Positions 22,215-34,738 of a stretch of DNA of 64,000 bases are shown here, in pieces. Position numbers and translations under genes: made by a program. The notes under the pieces are model-generated. The model saw nothing but the letters and a program-made list of their open reading frames with translations. It had not been told where the DNA came from and ran no database searches. The DNA is from Garcia nutans (lineage: Eukaryota > Streptophyta > Magnoliopsida > Malpighiales > Euphorbiaceae): the NCBI GenBank assembly GCA_947685225.1, contig CANTUV010000035.1, forward strand, positions 379,501 to 443,500, in the 5' to 3' direction. Numbering within the stretch: the stretch's first letter is position 1; the number at the start of each line of letters is the position of its first letter.

Positions 22215-25200
22215 ATGGGTGTGAATGGAGAGAAACAAGAGAGTGAAAGGAAGGTCTGGAATCCTTGTAAAATGCCTTTTTGGCAACCAACCAATGCCAC
22301 TTCTTCTTCTACTTCTGCTTCTTCGTCTTCCTCTTCCTCTTCCTCTTCTTCTTCTTCTTCTACTTCTACTTCTTCCAGTTCTATGAGTAGTAATAATAGT
22401 ATCAATTGCAATAATGGTTGCCAGCAGAGCCAAACTCATCAACTTGGAGGAGAAAGATCCAGTCTTTATTCTACCAGTACGGTATCTCTTGTAGCCAAGT
22501 CTTTATTGCCTACTAGAAGAAGACTCAGGCTTGATCCTCCTAACAAGCTCTACTTTCCTTGTAAGTCCCTTTTTACATGTGGGATTTTCTTTTCTTTTTC
22601 TTTTTCTAATTTCTCTTGTTCTGTTTTTGGATATGCATTTGATTTCTAGTCTGTTTTTGATGTTTCTTTTGCTAAATCTGATCTGGGTCTATTTGTTTTT
22701 AATCTATGGTGACAAGTAATCGGCTTTTAATTTGTTTATTTTATGAATTAACTAGATTGATTCGGATTCTTAGCTTCAGCTTCTACTTGGCATGGATTCA
22801 TGATCTAGGTTGATTTTTCCTTTCTTGTTATTTAGTGAATGGAACTGGTATTCTGCTATTTGATTTGTTCAATTGCTTACAAACTTTACATTGTTGAATT
22901 TTTAGATATGCATTATCCGTTTATCCTCCTTTGAAAACTTAAGTATGTTTGTTCTGCCCATACCACATCTAGTTTTTCTTTGGGTTTATGTACTTGGTGA
23001 TTGTTTGATTAGCATTAAAGATTTGAGCTTTCATAATTGTCGATACACTCAATTTCTTCTTTCAATAATTTATACACCAGTTGGTCTATTCTTTAAGCCT
23101 TTCCATCTTCTGGAATTGAGTTTTTATTCTTTGATACCTTTATCTGGGTTTATGTTATATGAATGCCAATTCAACCAATTGGTTATAGTGATCTTGCTTA
23201 GACTTATACACGCATGTTTTCTTTTATGTGTTTCTGTAAATTACACTTGCAAAATACTGCTTCAGAACTTCTTTGCTCATTTCTGTTTGCTAGTTATAGC
23301 TAGATTTGTATTTTCTTGTTGTCTGATTTGTTTCATTATTTACTTCCTTGAAGATGAACCTGGTAAACAGGTGAGGAGCGCTATTGGCATAAAAAACATC
23401 TCTAAGTCTCATGTGGCTTTGAAGGTATGGAGTATTGTCAAAATCATTTTCTCTGTTCATTGCTGTTGATCTCTAACTTTTTTTGCACATGGCTTAGTGA
23501 TTCTCATCATGAATGTTATAGTTTCATAAGTACTTCAATAATTATGATTGCCAACCAGGATCAGATGGGTTTGACAGCAATATGCAATATTAGCAGTAAT
23601 TTCTGCTCAAATTTGGAAAGGATAGAAAAAAGCCATAAATTTTTCCAGCTTGGACCCGCAATCTAGCTTTGTATTAAGTGGAAAATTTCTGAAAAACATT
23701 TCTTCAGTTGAATTGTTTTAATAAATTATAAATCTTGCTCTAGATTGGTGTAAAAAAAATTAAATAGATGGCTTGATCTTGATAACTAAAGAAATCCAGC
23801 TTGACAATTCAGTGAAACATGAAAATAGGAAAGAATTATGGACTTACGGTAAAGGTCATGAAAATGTCGCTGCCTATTTTAAACCTCTTACATTTTGTTC
23901 CTTGTTCTCTTATTGCTGAAATGATTCAATACATCTAATGAATTAAAGAAATGACTCAATTTACATAATGAATTAAAGTATTTAAATATCACTTAATTTA
24001 GAATATTTTTTATGTTATACAACTGGGAATTTACATGCCATCAGATTTCCATTTTTTCTCTTTCTGCTATGAGTATCTACCATCTTTACCTTGTTAATGC
24101 TATTAACCATTTCAACAATATGTTGTTGTCTTATCGGCTTCTGTAGTTCCAAACAACTGCGCCAAAGAGTTGTTACATGCGACCTCCTGGAGGTATACTT
24201 GCTCCGGGTGAAAGCCTTATTGCAACAGGTAATTCATATTTGCATACAGCCTCTTTAGCCCTGTCCTCACTTTTAATGTAAAGGATCATATACTATTTAA
24301 TGTAATAATTTATGTTTTAGGGAGCACGTTTCTGAATCTTTACTTTGAATGACAGTATTCAAGTTTGTGGAGCCTCCTGAGAACAATGAGAGGCCTTTGG
24401 ATCAGAAGAGCAGGGTCAAGTTCAAGATCATGAGCTTGAAAGTGAAAGGAGAAATGGAATATGTTCCTGAGATGGTACGCTTTTTGAACCTCTATGTGCT
24501 GTTTACTGTATTTCTAATTTCATGCCTTCATTATTTGCTTCATTCAATCATTTCTTGACTTAATTGATGAAATGTTATTTTTATTCATGGTCATGTTTTT
24601 GAAGATTCAAAACCATTTTTTTTATCAAGATTTCAAAGGCATTTTTTGTATCAAATATTACTTTTTGTATCTCTGAGAATTTTTGGGTTTTGAGCTCCAT
24701 TTTGGTCCAGCTTTCTTAAACTGGATTATAATGTGGTTACTGTAGCACATGTGAGACTTACATTTTGAATACTTCTGAATCTGGCATGTAAAGGTTTTAT
24801 TAGAAAAGAAGTATAAGAAAGGTTGAAATATAATGCTTTTATTGCACCTTTCTACAGTTTGATGAGCAGAAGGATCAAGTGGCAGTGGAGCAAATATTGC
24901 GGGTCATTTTTCTTGATCCAGAATGTCCTAATCCTGTAAGTATAATTCAAATATCTGTTGAGTGCTTGCCTCATTGTTGCCATTACTTTATCTGCGAATG
25001 TCTGACTGAATGTGGTCTGTTTCTTTGGTTAAGGCACTAGAAAAACTGAAGCGGCAATTAACTGAAGCTGAAGTGGAGCTCGAGGCTCGCAAGAAGCCTC
25101 CTGAAGACACAGGCCCTCGAGTTGTTGGTGAAGGGCTTGTTATAGATGAATGGGTAAGATAGAGCTTCAATGTTTCTTTGTTTTACTCAGGCCTTTTACA

Positions 25201-25304
25201 TTTTCCTGACATTATTGTTTGTGTTTTTTTTCAAATTTTGGTTTCAGAAAGAGCGAAGAGAAAGGTACCTAGCCAGACAGCAAGTTGAAGTGGATTCTGT
25301 GTAA
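22215..25304 (+). CDS. Vesicle-associated protein 4-type (VAP/MSP domain)
   Basis: Seven exons: 22215-22560, 23354-23424, 24147-24228, 24356-24474, 24858-24935, 25034-25153 and 25248-25304. All are GT-AG with consistent phase, giving 290 aa. A Ser-rich N-terminal part (about residues 29-60 almost pure Ser/Thr) precedes the major sperm protein fold: LDPPNKLYFPYEPGKQVRSA, then IGIKNISKSHVALKFQTTAP, CYMRPPGGILAPGES and KFKIMSLKV. A charged C-terminal helix (ALEKLKRQLTEAEVELEARK) follows. There is no transmembrane tail, unlike VAP27 proteins, which matches Arabidopsis PVA41/42/43 (VAP4-1/2/3). Such domains bind FFAT-like motifs at membrane contact sites. Exons and frame are intact. Confidence 0.9.
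22303..22383 (+). repeat. TCT/TTC trinucleotide repeat coding poly-Ser in the VAP gene
   Basis: Imperfect TCT/TTC/TCC run inside exon 1, translated as Ser/Thr on the plus strand. The opposite strand reads as a Glu/Arg run that is not a gene. Confidence 0.85.
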
Positions 25305-28300
25305 AAGATTGTGTTTGTTTTTGTTTTAAACGTTAGCATGTTGTATTTCTTGGGCTGAAGTTTCTTTTTTATGCGATGTTGAGTTCTTTTCCTGTTGATC
25401 TTGGAGGTGGATGTTGAGGTGTGCAAGAGAGAAACATACGGATGTAATTGACATCAAAGTTTGTAAAGCAATATTCACCATCTGATCACATAATGGTCAA
25501 CAACTAATTTCTTTGACTGATAAAAAATGTCCCATTTGATCCATAATTGATAAAAATGCAATTAATGAATGCAATCCTCCGTGTGTGTATATATATATAA
25601 TGTGTATAAAGAGTTAATTAAGGCACTTGGACTCTTCTTTCATTTATTCAGGTGGAATATTGGCACAAAATTAATCCTTTTAGCCTAAAAATTTTCATTT
25701 TCTTTTTATATTTATTCTTTTTACCATGAGACATGGATTCAACCATTAAATAATTATTAACTTTTTTTTTTAGTATTGATTTGGAAAATCAGAATCAATT
25801 CAGGATTTATTGTTTAAATATATATATATTATTAAACAGTACGTCACATATATTTATAATCTTTTTCTTGTAGGTATATATATATATATATTACCAAGAA
25901 GAAGATGATGCAAGAATTAATAATGTTTTCATGAAACGCTATTAGTTTAATTAATATAAATTAAAAACCAGGAAGAGACTAAGAATGGATATATGCTCAA
26001 CTTGTAATGGGATGGGGTAAGGAATAGTTAATTGATAAGTTGATCTGTTATCATGAGAAATAATATTATTGTTTATTTGGATTCACAGCTTCATAGCAGA
26101 CCAGTGCGCATAGGTTGCTTTATTGGAGATTTTGCCATTTATTTACAGTTTTGTTGGTTTGGTTAGATTCATGTGTATGTGGATTTGATCCACCGCTATT
26201 AAATTAACATTCTAATTTTAGGAATCCAATACTCAATATATGCTGTGTTTGGAAATAAAATTGTTTTTATATGTTGTTTGTCTCTCTCTTTTCTCACTTT
26301 TGCATTCTTAATATTACTTTTGATTAAATGATCCAAACAAGCCTCAGCTGTCACATACTTTAGGAAACTTAGTTTAATACAAAAAGGATAAAATAATCAC
26401 AAAGGAAAAAGATATTATCTTCTAAATAACTATAAATTAGTGGGTTGAGTTTTATCTTTTATTATCTAAATAAATAGATTAGTGGATTTTTTTTTAATTT
26501 TAAAAATTAAAATTAGAACCGAACTCAAACAGAATTAAAATTGAAATCAGAATAAAATAAAAATAAATCGGTAATATATATATATATATATATTTATTAG
26601 TTTAATTTATTTTTTTTTAAAACTGTTTTGAATTATAATATAACTTGAATCGAAATCAATAATAAAGTGTAACTAAATCTTTTTCATTTTGATAAGAAAA
26701 AATCTTTTTTAAGGAAACAATATTGAATCTCCAAGCTCTACCCAAAAATTAAAAATAGAATAAAAACAAACAAAGACTTAAGATACTGATTGGCATGGCG
26801 AGGATGAGTATTCAGTGTAATGATGAAGGATGCATAAAACAAGAAGAAAAAGACCTCAACTTTAGACTTTAGATCGGGGAGAATGGGACCCGATCAAGCC
26901 AATCGCATTATTATGCACTTTGTGGTATGCTCCTGCAGGTAAAACCCACCTCTCACCCTTGTTTTACCATATCGTTTTGTTTCCCCCCTGTGATCTCTGC
27001 TATAGAGTCCTTGAGGCTCAGCCCATACTTCATGGGACCATTGGGGTGCTACCACCTATTGCTCCTATATGACCTTTTTATCTCTCACCATACACCAAAA
27101 AATACCCCCACTTTCTAATTTCTCTTTAATATATATATATATATATTTTTTTTCTGAAAATATATATTAAATTTGAAGAAGTTAATTTTTTTTAAATGTT
27201 GAATCAATTATCTGTAATTTTGTATGCCAAAAAAAAATTCTCTGTAATTTTTTTAAAATTTTCATAAAATTATATAAAAAATTCTAGAATATTATAAATT
27301 TATTAACAAACAAATTTTATTAAATTTGTAAATTTAGTAAATTCCAATAAAATATATAATTTATTATAAATCTATTATATTCATGATTTATTATTAAATT
27401 ATTATAAATTTGTTATATATATTTATAAATTTATAATAAAAATAAAAAATTTAATAAGAAATATAATTTTTTTTAATTTTCTTTATTAATTGAAAATTGT
27501 AGTTTGGGCAAGACAACTTTCATATATAAAATAAAAAAATAACACTGTTTGAAAGTGTTTCCAACATATTTTAATAATGTATAATATAATATATTCAATA
27601 TAATATAATATTAACAAAGTATTATATTTTAAAAGATAATACAATATTTAATAATATAATTTACTTTAAATAAATAAAATAATCAGAATTTTCTTTAATA
27701 CCAGCATACTATTTCATATATATTCATATCAAAATAAATTTTTAATTTATAAATTATAAAATTAATTAACTTTATAATAAATTTAAGTGGTTAAGCCACT
27801 GATAAAATAAAAAATATTAATAAAATTTAATTGAGAATTATATATTATAGTGAATTTTTTTATTTTTAAAATTTAGTCTAGATTAATTTTAGGATTAAAA
27901 AAATTAAACTATCTAAACTATTTAAATTAGTGATTTAATAAAATTGGCAAAAATTATTATTATCATGCCGATATCATAATAAACCATAAAAAAGGAATAA
28001 AAATACTCTGAAAATAATTTACCTCAAAATCCTAATATACCAATCCGTAAAAAACTTCATTTCAAATGTTCCAAAATATATAGTGTAAATGAATTGAATG
28101 GATTCGTTAAAAAAAAAAAAAAAAAAAAAAGGTGGGGAGGGGGGGCCACATGCGCACGAAATGTCCATGCCGAGCGAGACAGTTACAACCTTCATCTCAG
28201 CACGTGTAAACACCATAAAATGAAAATACAAAACTACCCGAAAAGCAGTGGCAGGCATAGGACAAAAATGAATAAAACTTAAAGTGTGAGGGTGGGACCC

Positions 28301-29636
28301 AGGAAGCAGGTGAACATGTTAGATTTCTATTGGCTAACTAAAGATTAGTCATCCAAATTATCAATTACACTCTCTGGATAAGGCCGACACCTGTTTCCTG
28401 TTACAAGACAATTTCTCGTTCTATATCTCATCTGATATCTTCAAATTTCAATCATATCGTTTCCAATTTTGTAGAAGATAATATGAGATTTCCAGATTTT
28501 ATTTTATTGATCGCCCCTAATTTCAACACATCAAAATCACTGTCATTTCACAACGCGTAACAAGCTAGTTTTTTGTCTTTTGACCTTTTCCTTTCTTTTC
28601 TTTTCTTTTTTCCTTCTAAATTATAAAGAATGAAAAATAAAATTGTCTTTTTCTAATATAATTCCCAAGTCTAATAATAATTTTTTTATAAATTATAATA
28701 TTATAAAAATTAGTTATCAATATTATAGTTAATAATAAACATTTATTTATTAATTAATAATTTTAAAATATTAAATTAATATTAATAAATTATAAATTTT
28801 TAAGTTCAATTTCAATATAATATTTAACAAAAATCTAAATTACATCAACTAATTTAACTTGATTTGATAAAAAAAAATTCAATTTATCTTAAAAAAAATA
28901 TAAAAATCAAACTAAACATCATACTGCAATTCAACGTTCAAATTAATTTTTTTAAATCAACATTTAAATTAAATCTTAATTAATTCTTTTATTTCATTTT
29001 AAATATCATATAAAAATAAAATATACATATTAAAATAATAACTAATAATTATAAATTTTATAAAAAAATTATAATAATTAATTTAATTATTTTTTGTGAT
29101 ATTCTCTCATAATTAATTATATTAATAAATAAAGATAATACATAAAAATAAATTTTAAATTATATGATTAATAATATTTTAAATTTATATAAACTATATT
29201 TAAATAATTTTTTTTTTGCTTTAAGTCATACTGAAAGTGAAAGATGAAGTATCTTATAAATATAAATATAAATATAAATGATTTTCTATATAACTTATCT
29301 TAATAGTAAGCATTTACTCTGAAAGAGGGACAAGGAAAGAGATAAGAAAACGAGAGCCATTTCTCGTATTGATTTGATGATAAATACACTTTTGTAAGCA
29401 ACCAATAAAAAAATATATATATATATATATAATAAGCCAAATCAATCTCGATCAATGGTCCCCTCCACTAATTTTTCCCAAAACCATTTCCAGTTTCTGG
29501 TTTTATAAACAGCTTTTCCCGTCTATAAGACCACTCTTCTTCCCTGGTACTACAATACTCAAATTTCTCAAGAAAATTTATTTACTTTCTTACGAAAATC
29601 TTACAACTATAAAATTTCACTATTATCTGAAGAAAA
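25305..29636. other. Long AT-rich intergenic stretch
   Basis: No convincing gene on either strand. 26800-27120 is of more even composition but holds only short ORFs without recognisable similarity. A run of about 20 A follows 28109. Microsatellites include (TA)n near 26572-26592 and 29410-29430. Confidence 0.6.
29504..29509 (+). promoter_or_regulatory. TATA box of the 29637 gene
   Basis: TATAAA in 'ggttttataaacagc', about 130 bases before the ATG, the same spacing as in the 11551 paralogue. Confidence 0.6.
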
Positions 29637-29912
29637 ATGAGTTATCTGAATCGCGTTTGCATGGCGGCGAGCGTGGCGGTAGTGCAAGGACATCCCGACC
29701 ACGGATGGAAATCAAGTTTGAAGTCTCTGCAGCACGGCAAGAAAATACTGTTTTCTACCGGAGACGCGTCGGAGTTCCGTGCACTTTCTGGTGCAGTCGT
29801 CGGATCAGATCGTGCCGAAGTTCCCAGAAGTCCTTCTGGAAGCGAGAGAGGAAAGCAAAACGATGAGTCTTTCCGACAAGTTATGTATTTCAATTGCTGG
29901 GGCCAGGGATAA
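29637..29912 (+). CDS. Wound-responsive family protein (DUF3774), 91 aa, divergent
   Basis: Intronless ORF with higher GC than its surroundings. It starts MSYLNRVCMAASVAVVQGHPD and ends NDESFRQVMYFNCWGQG. The end lines up with SLRxVMYLSCWGPN (Phe-Asn for Leu-Ser, Gln-Gly for Pro-Asn). The N-terminal block is a variant of the 'AW-VAASIGAVEALKDQ' block (VCMAASVAVVQGH...). The linker is rich in Ser, Gly and Arg. It is separated from the main cluster by the VAP gene and is the most diverged intact member. Function unknown; the family is known from wounding and hypoxia responses. Confidence 0.8.
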   Translation: MSYLNRVCMAASVAVVQGHPDHGWKSSLKSLQHGKKILFSTGDASEFRALSGAVVGSDRAEVPRSPSGSERGKQNDESFRQVMYFNCWGQG

Positions 29913-30468
29913 ATTAAGATCGTGGAAGACTAGAAGTATGTAACCTGCGGTTTAATCGGAGCTCAAAAATGAGCTGACTGAAATTAGGAGAGTTGACTCG
30001 GCGTTGACTGAGTGAGTTTGGGAAGACGACTCAGACGAGTTAGTGGTCTCTCCTTTGTAAAACCAGGGAAAAAAAGGAAAAGCAGAAATTGTAAATCAAT
30101 TTGTACAGTTGAATCAGAAAGAAAATTATAAAAAGTTCCGAGTTCTTGATAAATTTGCTTGTCTATGTTGAGCATATATATATTTATATTGATTTTGAAG
30201 AAACCGGTACCGGCGCCGGCTTCTGTTTACCAGGAAACGAAACTGCCAAAAAATGTTGATCTCTTTAATGCAATACTCTCTATATAAACAACACAAAAGT
30301 AAAGCTTCTTCATTTATAGTACTAACAATATCTGAATTAAGAATGGCTAAATTTAATAACAAACAGCAATCTTTTTCAATTTGGTTCTTTTGGGTTTTTT
30401 TTTTTTTTTAAATCTTAATTTCAGCAGCTGAATCCTTACCGATTGGCAGTAAGTTTAATTAAGGTCAA

Positions 30469-30499
<31 letters not shown>

Positions 30500-32384
30500 T
30501 ATACTTGTTTCCATTGGTCATTATGTTTCTTTGATTTACAAATTGATCAGTTAGCCTCCTTAACTCAGTTTTTTCGTAACATTCAAATACAATTTTACTT
30601 ACATGTTGTTGAGTGAATGTCACGCACGCTGACATGAATTTTCAGCCACTGAAAAATTGTTGATTGCTGTGACGTGAATTTGCTCTGTCTTCATGTTAGA
30701 ACAAGAATAATTATACAAAATTAAAATTTTAATCCCTAAATTGAATCCACCCCGTTTAAAATTTAAAATCTTAAATTCAATCCTCAAAATTCAATATCTA
30801 AAATCATATTTTAACTCATTCCTCAGTCTGATTGAAGCATTGGCTGAAGTTTTTAGCACGAGAAAACCAATTTCTTCAATGAAAAAATATCGTTTCTCAT
30901 TTATTTAAAGAAGAGTAAGTGTGAAATTCATTTTCAAGCTGAGTATTTCTCTCTTCTGTTGGCTCTTCAGAATTTTCTTTTTCAGTGTAGAAGTCTTACT
31001 CTCTATCATTAGTCTTTATGAAGATGACTTCAGAGTTCTTTTTTCCTATTTGGCTTCTTTGTTTAAGATCGATGAAAAAGGCTTCTTGGTAAGCTCCATC
31101 GGTTTGGCTTTGTCCCTTTATGTGTCTTGAACTTTTGTATCCTTGGTCTTTTTGTAGAATATTTAATCTTTTATTTATTCTATGTATGAGGATAATATAA
31201 ACGCCATATCTGTTAATATTTTTACCTTCTTATGGTTTTTCGGTCGATTGATTTCAAGCGATTTTAAGGCTATACTCTTTGATTTAGTTTTTAGCCAATT
31301 CTCTGTCTTCTGTTGGAGGGGTGTTTTATTGGTTTTCTTATATTTTCTACAGTTAAGGTTTTTCTGCGTAGTTCTCTGTTTGTTGTTTTTTTTTTTTTTG
31401 TTCTTGCTGTTTATTTTCTGTTTTTGTTTCTTTGCTTTTGTAAGTTTTTTCCGTTTGTATTTCTCTATATTGTTAATGGATTTATCTTTTTTCTTACAAT
31501 AAAAAAATATCCTTCAATAATTTATAAAATGTTGGCTGCTTGACCAGTAATTCAATTCTCCTTTTCAAATCCACCTCTATCACAGAGTAAATGCTTTGAA
31601 CTCAATCGGATCCGATCAATCTGTATAAATTGAGATGAATTCAGTCAATTTAGAAATAATTTATTTGCCAATTTGATTTTAGTAGTAGAAAAAATATTGA
31701 ATATATATGTTCAATTGAATTTGAGTAATTTTTTCATCTAAATCTAAACTTCACCAACTTTTTTACAGTTGAAAACAAACTCAAATATAAAAGTGTAATA
31801 TTAAAGCTCAATTCATTTGAGGCTAACTCGATTTGATCAAATCTAAAATTAGCTCCGTTCGATAAAAAAAAAATATAAAAATAGTAAAAACAAAAAATAT
31901 TGACTCTTAGTATTTAATAATATTTGATAAAAGGATAGTTTCAACATAAATTCGAGAAAAAAAATGCAAGGTTCATCAAACCTTTAATATATTTTCAAAT
32001 TTATCATAATTTGATTAGTTTACTTTTTTAATAATAGTTAATTAATTTTTAAATTTAAATTTTTATACTTTATTATAAATTTATTATATTTATGATAATT
32101 TCTATAAATTTATTATATATTTTCATAAAATAACTAAAATATCTATAATAAAATATAAAAATAAAAAAATAAAATCGGTAAAAAAAAATAATTTTGTCTA
32201 AAAAAGCTTCTTTTATCCTACCAAACCCGATCCATGCTCTGTTTTGTGTCAACAAATTATGGGCCACTAGACGCTCCAACATACCCCATCAAGCATGGTT
32301 TGGAAATTAAATACATTTTATCCTGTTTTTATTACGAAACAACCTTTCAATCAAATCGGAGCGTCTGTAAAAGCAGTTTCTAAA
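29913..32384. other. Intergenic DNA with a possible LINE 3' remnant
   Basis: (TA)n at about 30468-30494. About 30900-31510 is strongly T-rich on the plus strand with scattered G blocks and ends 'ttaatggatttatc...acaataaaaaaat'. That style resembles the 3' end of plant L1 LINEs, but no reverse transcriptase motif is readable. The rest is AT-rich without genes. Confidence 0.4.
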
Positions 32385-32395
32385 TCCAACGGCTG
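32385..32395 (+). promoter_or_regulatory. MSA-type element (MYB3R site), distal
   Basis: TCCAACGGCTG matches the mitosis-specific activator consensus YCYAACGGYYA at 10 of 11 positions. It lies 233 bases before the ATG of the 450-aa gene. Confidence 0.6.
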
Positions 32396-32433
32396 AGATT
32401 TTACCGAACACCACCTTCTCCAACGTCTGCATC

Positions 32434-32444
32434 CCCAACGGTCA
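32434..32444 (+). promoter_or_regulatory. MSA element (MYB3R site), perfect match
   Basis: CCCAACGGTCA fits YCYAACGGYYA at every position and lies 184 bases before the ATG. A weaker AACGT variant lies between it and the distal site. Confidence 0.7.
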
Positions 32445-32627
32445 TAAAATCTGAAAAAACAAAATTCCCTCATTAAGATAAATCTCTTTATCTTCCTCCA
32501 TCTTCATACCTCCTTCCTTTTGTATAATTTCTCTCAACAAAAATCTTTCAAACATTAACATACGAACAAAAAGAGTAAAAAAAGCAACGATCTTTATTTC
32601 TTTCAAGAAACTTCATTTCCAAGAATT

Positions 32628-33980
32628 ATGAGTTCCCTTCAATACGCAGATGCCATTAACGCTTCAGAGCTGCATATATGGAACAATGCTGCCTTTGATA
32701 ATGGAGAATCAGAGGATTCAATGGAAATTAGATCTTCTTGGTGGACTCACTCTCTTGAATCCAGTTGCAGTAAAGAGAATCTGAGCCCGGGTTTTGAGAA
32801 ATCCCCTGTTTCTATCAAATCTTCAGTATCTTCAATATCTGTCAAGCCTCTTAATTCCAACAGCACAATCGTCAACACTCAAATGGATCCATTGAAGCAT
32901 GCGTCGAAACCCGGTTTAGTGTCCGTGAATGTGATTCTTGAAGATCAGAAATGTCGTGATGAGAGAAATATCGATAAGGAGATTGAAGAGATTGAGAAGG
33001 AAATTCGCAGTTTATCATCAAGATTAAAAGCGCTTAGGCTCGAAAAAGTAGAGAGGAATCTGAAGAGTATTGAAAAGAGAGGGAAAATTGTGCCAGCGAA
33101 ATTCATGGAGTCAAAACTTACTGTAAAGATTGAAAAGCCATCGATGTCTAGTGCGAAAACACAGATTAATCGAAGAGGAGTTAGTCTGGGGCCATCGGAA
33201 ATCTTTTCTGGAACTAAGTCTCGGTTGTTGAATAAGCAAGAGATCACCCCAGTTTCAACAAAGAATCGCAGAAAATCTTGTTTCTGGAAGCTTGAAGAAA
33301 TCGATGAATTAAAAGCAACCAAAGAAAGGGGAAAGAGCTTAAGTGTAAGTCCAAGATCACGCAAAACTGGGTCCAAGATTCAAGCTCCAAAGCTGGCTGC
33401 TACTACAGTGGCGTCTAAAAAGTCGGTGAAGAAAGAAGATGGGTTTCCTGCATTAATCCAGCCAAAGACGCTATTCAAAGATGGAGAAAAATCAGTGCCA
33501 AATAAGAAACCAGTGAAACCTGGACGATTTGTACCATGTAGGTATAATCAGATTGCAACAAATCAGTCTAATGGGAATTTAAATGCTAGCGATACTCGAA
33601 AAAGGTCTCTTCCCGATAGTGACAAGGAAGATGGAAATAAAAGGCGAGCTTCACGAGGCAATGGAGTGAATCAGAGAACAGAGAGCTGCAAAGTGAAGAA
33701 GAAGTGGGAAATTCCAAGTGAAGTGGTGGTGTGTAGGAGTAATGAGACAGATGAATCTTTGCAACCTGTATCTTCGATGCGTGATGTGTTGCCAAAGATC
33801 AAGACTTCCCGATGTGTACATGAGACTCCAAGGGACTCTGGAGCTGCAAAAAGGGTAGCTGATTTGGCTGTGAGAAAATCATTCTTTTGCACAGAAGAAG
33901 AGGATATAGCAGAGGACTCTGTTTGTCAGGCTCTGAGATTCGAAGAAGAAGAAGAGGAATGGAATGTGAAGGAAGTTTAG
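32628..33980 (+). CDS. Uncharacterised plant coiled-coil protein, 450 aa, likely G2/M expressed
   Basis: Single intronless ORF starting MSSLQYADAINASELHIWNN. Residues about 105-150 form a strongly charged heptad-like helix (EIEEIEKEIRSLSSRLKAL), probably a coiled coil. The middle (about 150-380) is highly basic, Ser/Lys-rich and likely disordered, with a recognisable block RRKSCFWKLEEIDEL near residue 215. The C-terminus is acidic (FEEEEEEWNVKEV). A basic Ser-rich body with a short coiled coil suits a microtubule- or chromatin-binding protein, but no named domain is seen. Two MSA sites upstream point to expression at G2/M under MYB3R factors. The function call is inference; the gene itself is clear. 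Confidence 0.85.
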   Translation: MSSLQYADAINASELHIWNNAAFDNGESEDSMEIRSSWWTHSLESSCSKENLSPGFEKSPVSIKSSVSSISVKPLNSNSTIVNTQMDPLKHASKPGLVSVNVILEDQKCRDERNIDKEIEEIEKEIRSLSSRLKALRLEKVERNLKSIEKRGKIVPAKFMESKLTVKIEKPSMSSAKTQINRRGVSLGPSEIFSGTKSRLLNKQEITPVSTKNRRKSCFWKLEEIDELKATKERGKSLSVSPRSRKTGSKIQAPKLAATTVASKKSVKKEDGFPALIQPKTLFKDGEKSVPNKKPVKPGRFVPCRYNQIATNQSNGNLNASDTRKRSLPDSDKEDGNKRRASRGNGVNQRTESCKVKKKWEIPSEVVVCRSNETDESLQPVSSMRDVLPKIKTSRCVHETPRDSGAAKRVADLAVRKSFFCTEEEDIAEDSVCQALRFEEEEEEWNVKEV

Positions 33981-34738
33981 TACATTGGAATTGCTTAACT
34001 GGTGAATGCTGGAAAAGCCATAACTCTTGTTATGAGATGGTTTGTCTAATTTGGTTGCAAGTTTTCTTGTTATTTGACATTTCTTTCTGGTATGCAATAA
34101 TAGGATAAGCTTGTCTCTTGCTTCTCGTTAATGGTAACTATGTTTCAACCTTCGTCATGTGCAGTTGTCAGTTTGAAGCCTTGAATCGCGCAATGATATG
34201 GTATTCTTTTGTTCTATTCTTTATTTTTCATTATATTCTAATGCAACAACAGTTTTGTTAGGCAAACAATGAGAATTCTTTTCATTTGATGCTTGCTATT
34301 GTGGATCAGCAGCACCTAGTTTAAAAAAATTGGTACAAGTAGAACAAATGTTTCTCTTCAATTTATTATTTGCTTCTTCTGGGGCTTATTTCAGTAATTC
34401 TTTAGCATGCAAAATGAACAAGAGAAAACATTCAGAAATTCCTGTTCAGGAAAAGCATTCCTCTGAGAGTTTATTTTCAACCGAAACTGTATCTATTACG
34501 GGAGAAACATAATCAAAGAATGAAAAGGAACTTTTGAAAGCATCAAGATGAAGAAATCTGCTATAATATCTTCCCTCACTCTTAGATTTTACTCGAGTCC
34601 CTTCCAAATTTAAACCTTCTGACCCAGTCACTTTTCACTAACATTCCAAATTACTAGCTTACTGCAAGTTTGAGAAAACATCAGAAAATTTTATCACTAA
34701 TGAAGTGAAAAAAATGAAAATCTAAATGATATTATTAC

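Noticed and set aside
22092..22442. Minus-strand ORFs rich in Arg or Glu opposite VAP exon 1
   Set aside because: They are the reverse reading of the coding TCT/TTC repeat and have no independent support.
22945..23469. 174-aa ORF between VAP exons 1 and 2
   Set aside because: It is mostly the T-rich first intron running into exon 2 in another context; splice sites show the true structure.
26800..27120. Possible protein or microRNA gene in the gap after the VAP gene
   Set aside because: Only a 63-aa ORF without similarity, and no long self-complementary stem was found by eye.
31182..31543. Two plus-strand ORFs of 76-106 aa, almost only Phe, Leu and Val
   Set aside because: Produced by T-rich DNA; no conserved motif, and composition unlike a real membrane protein.
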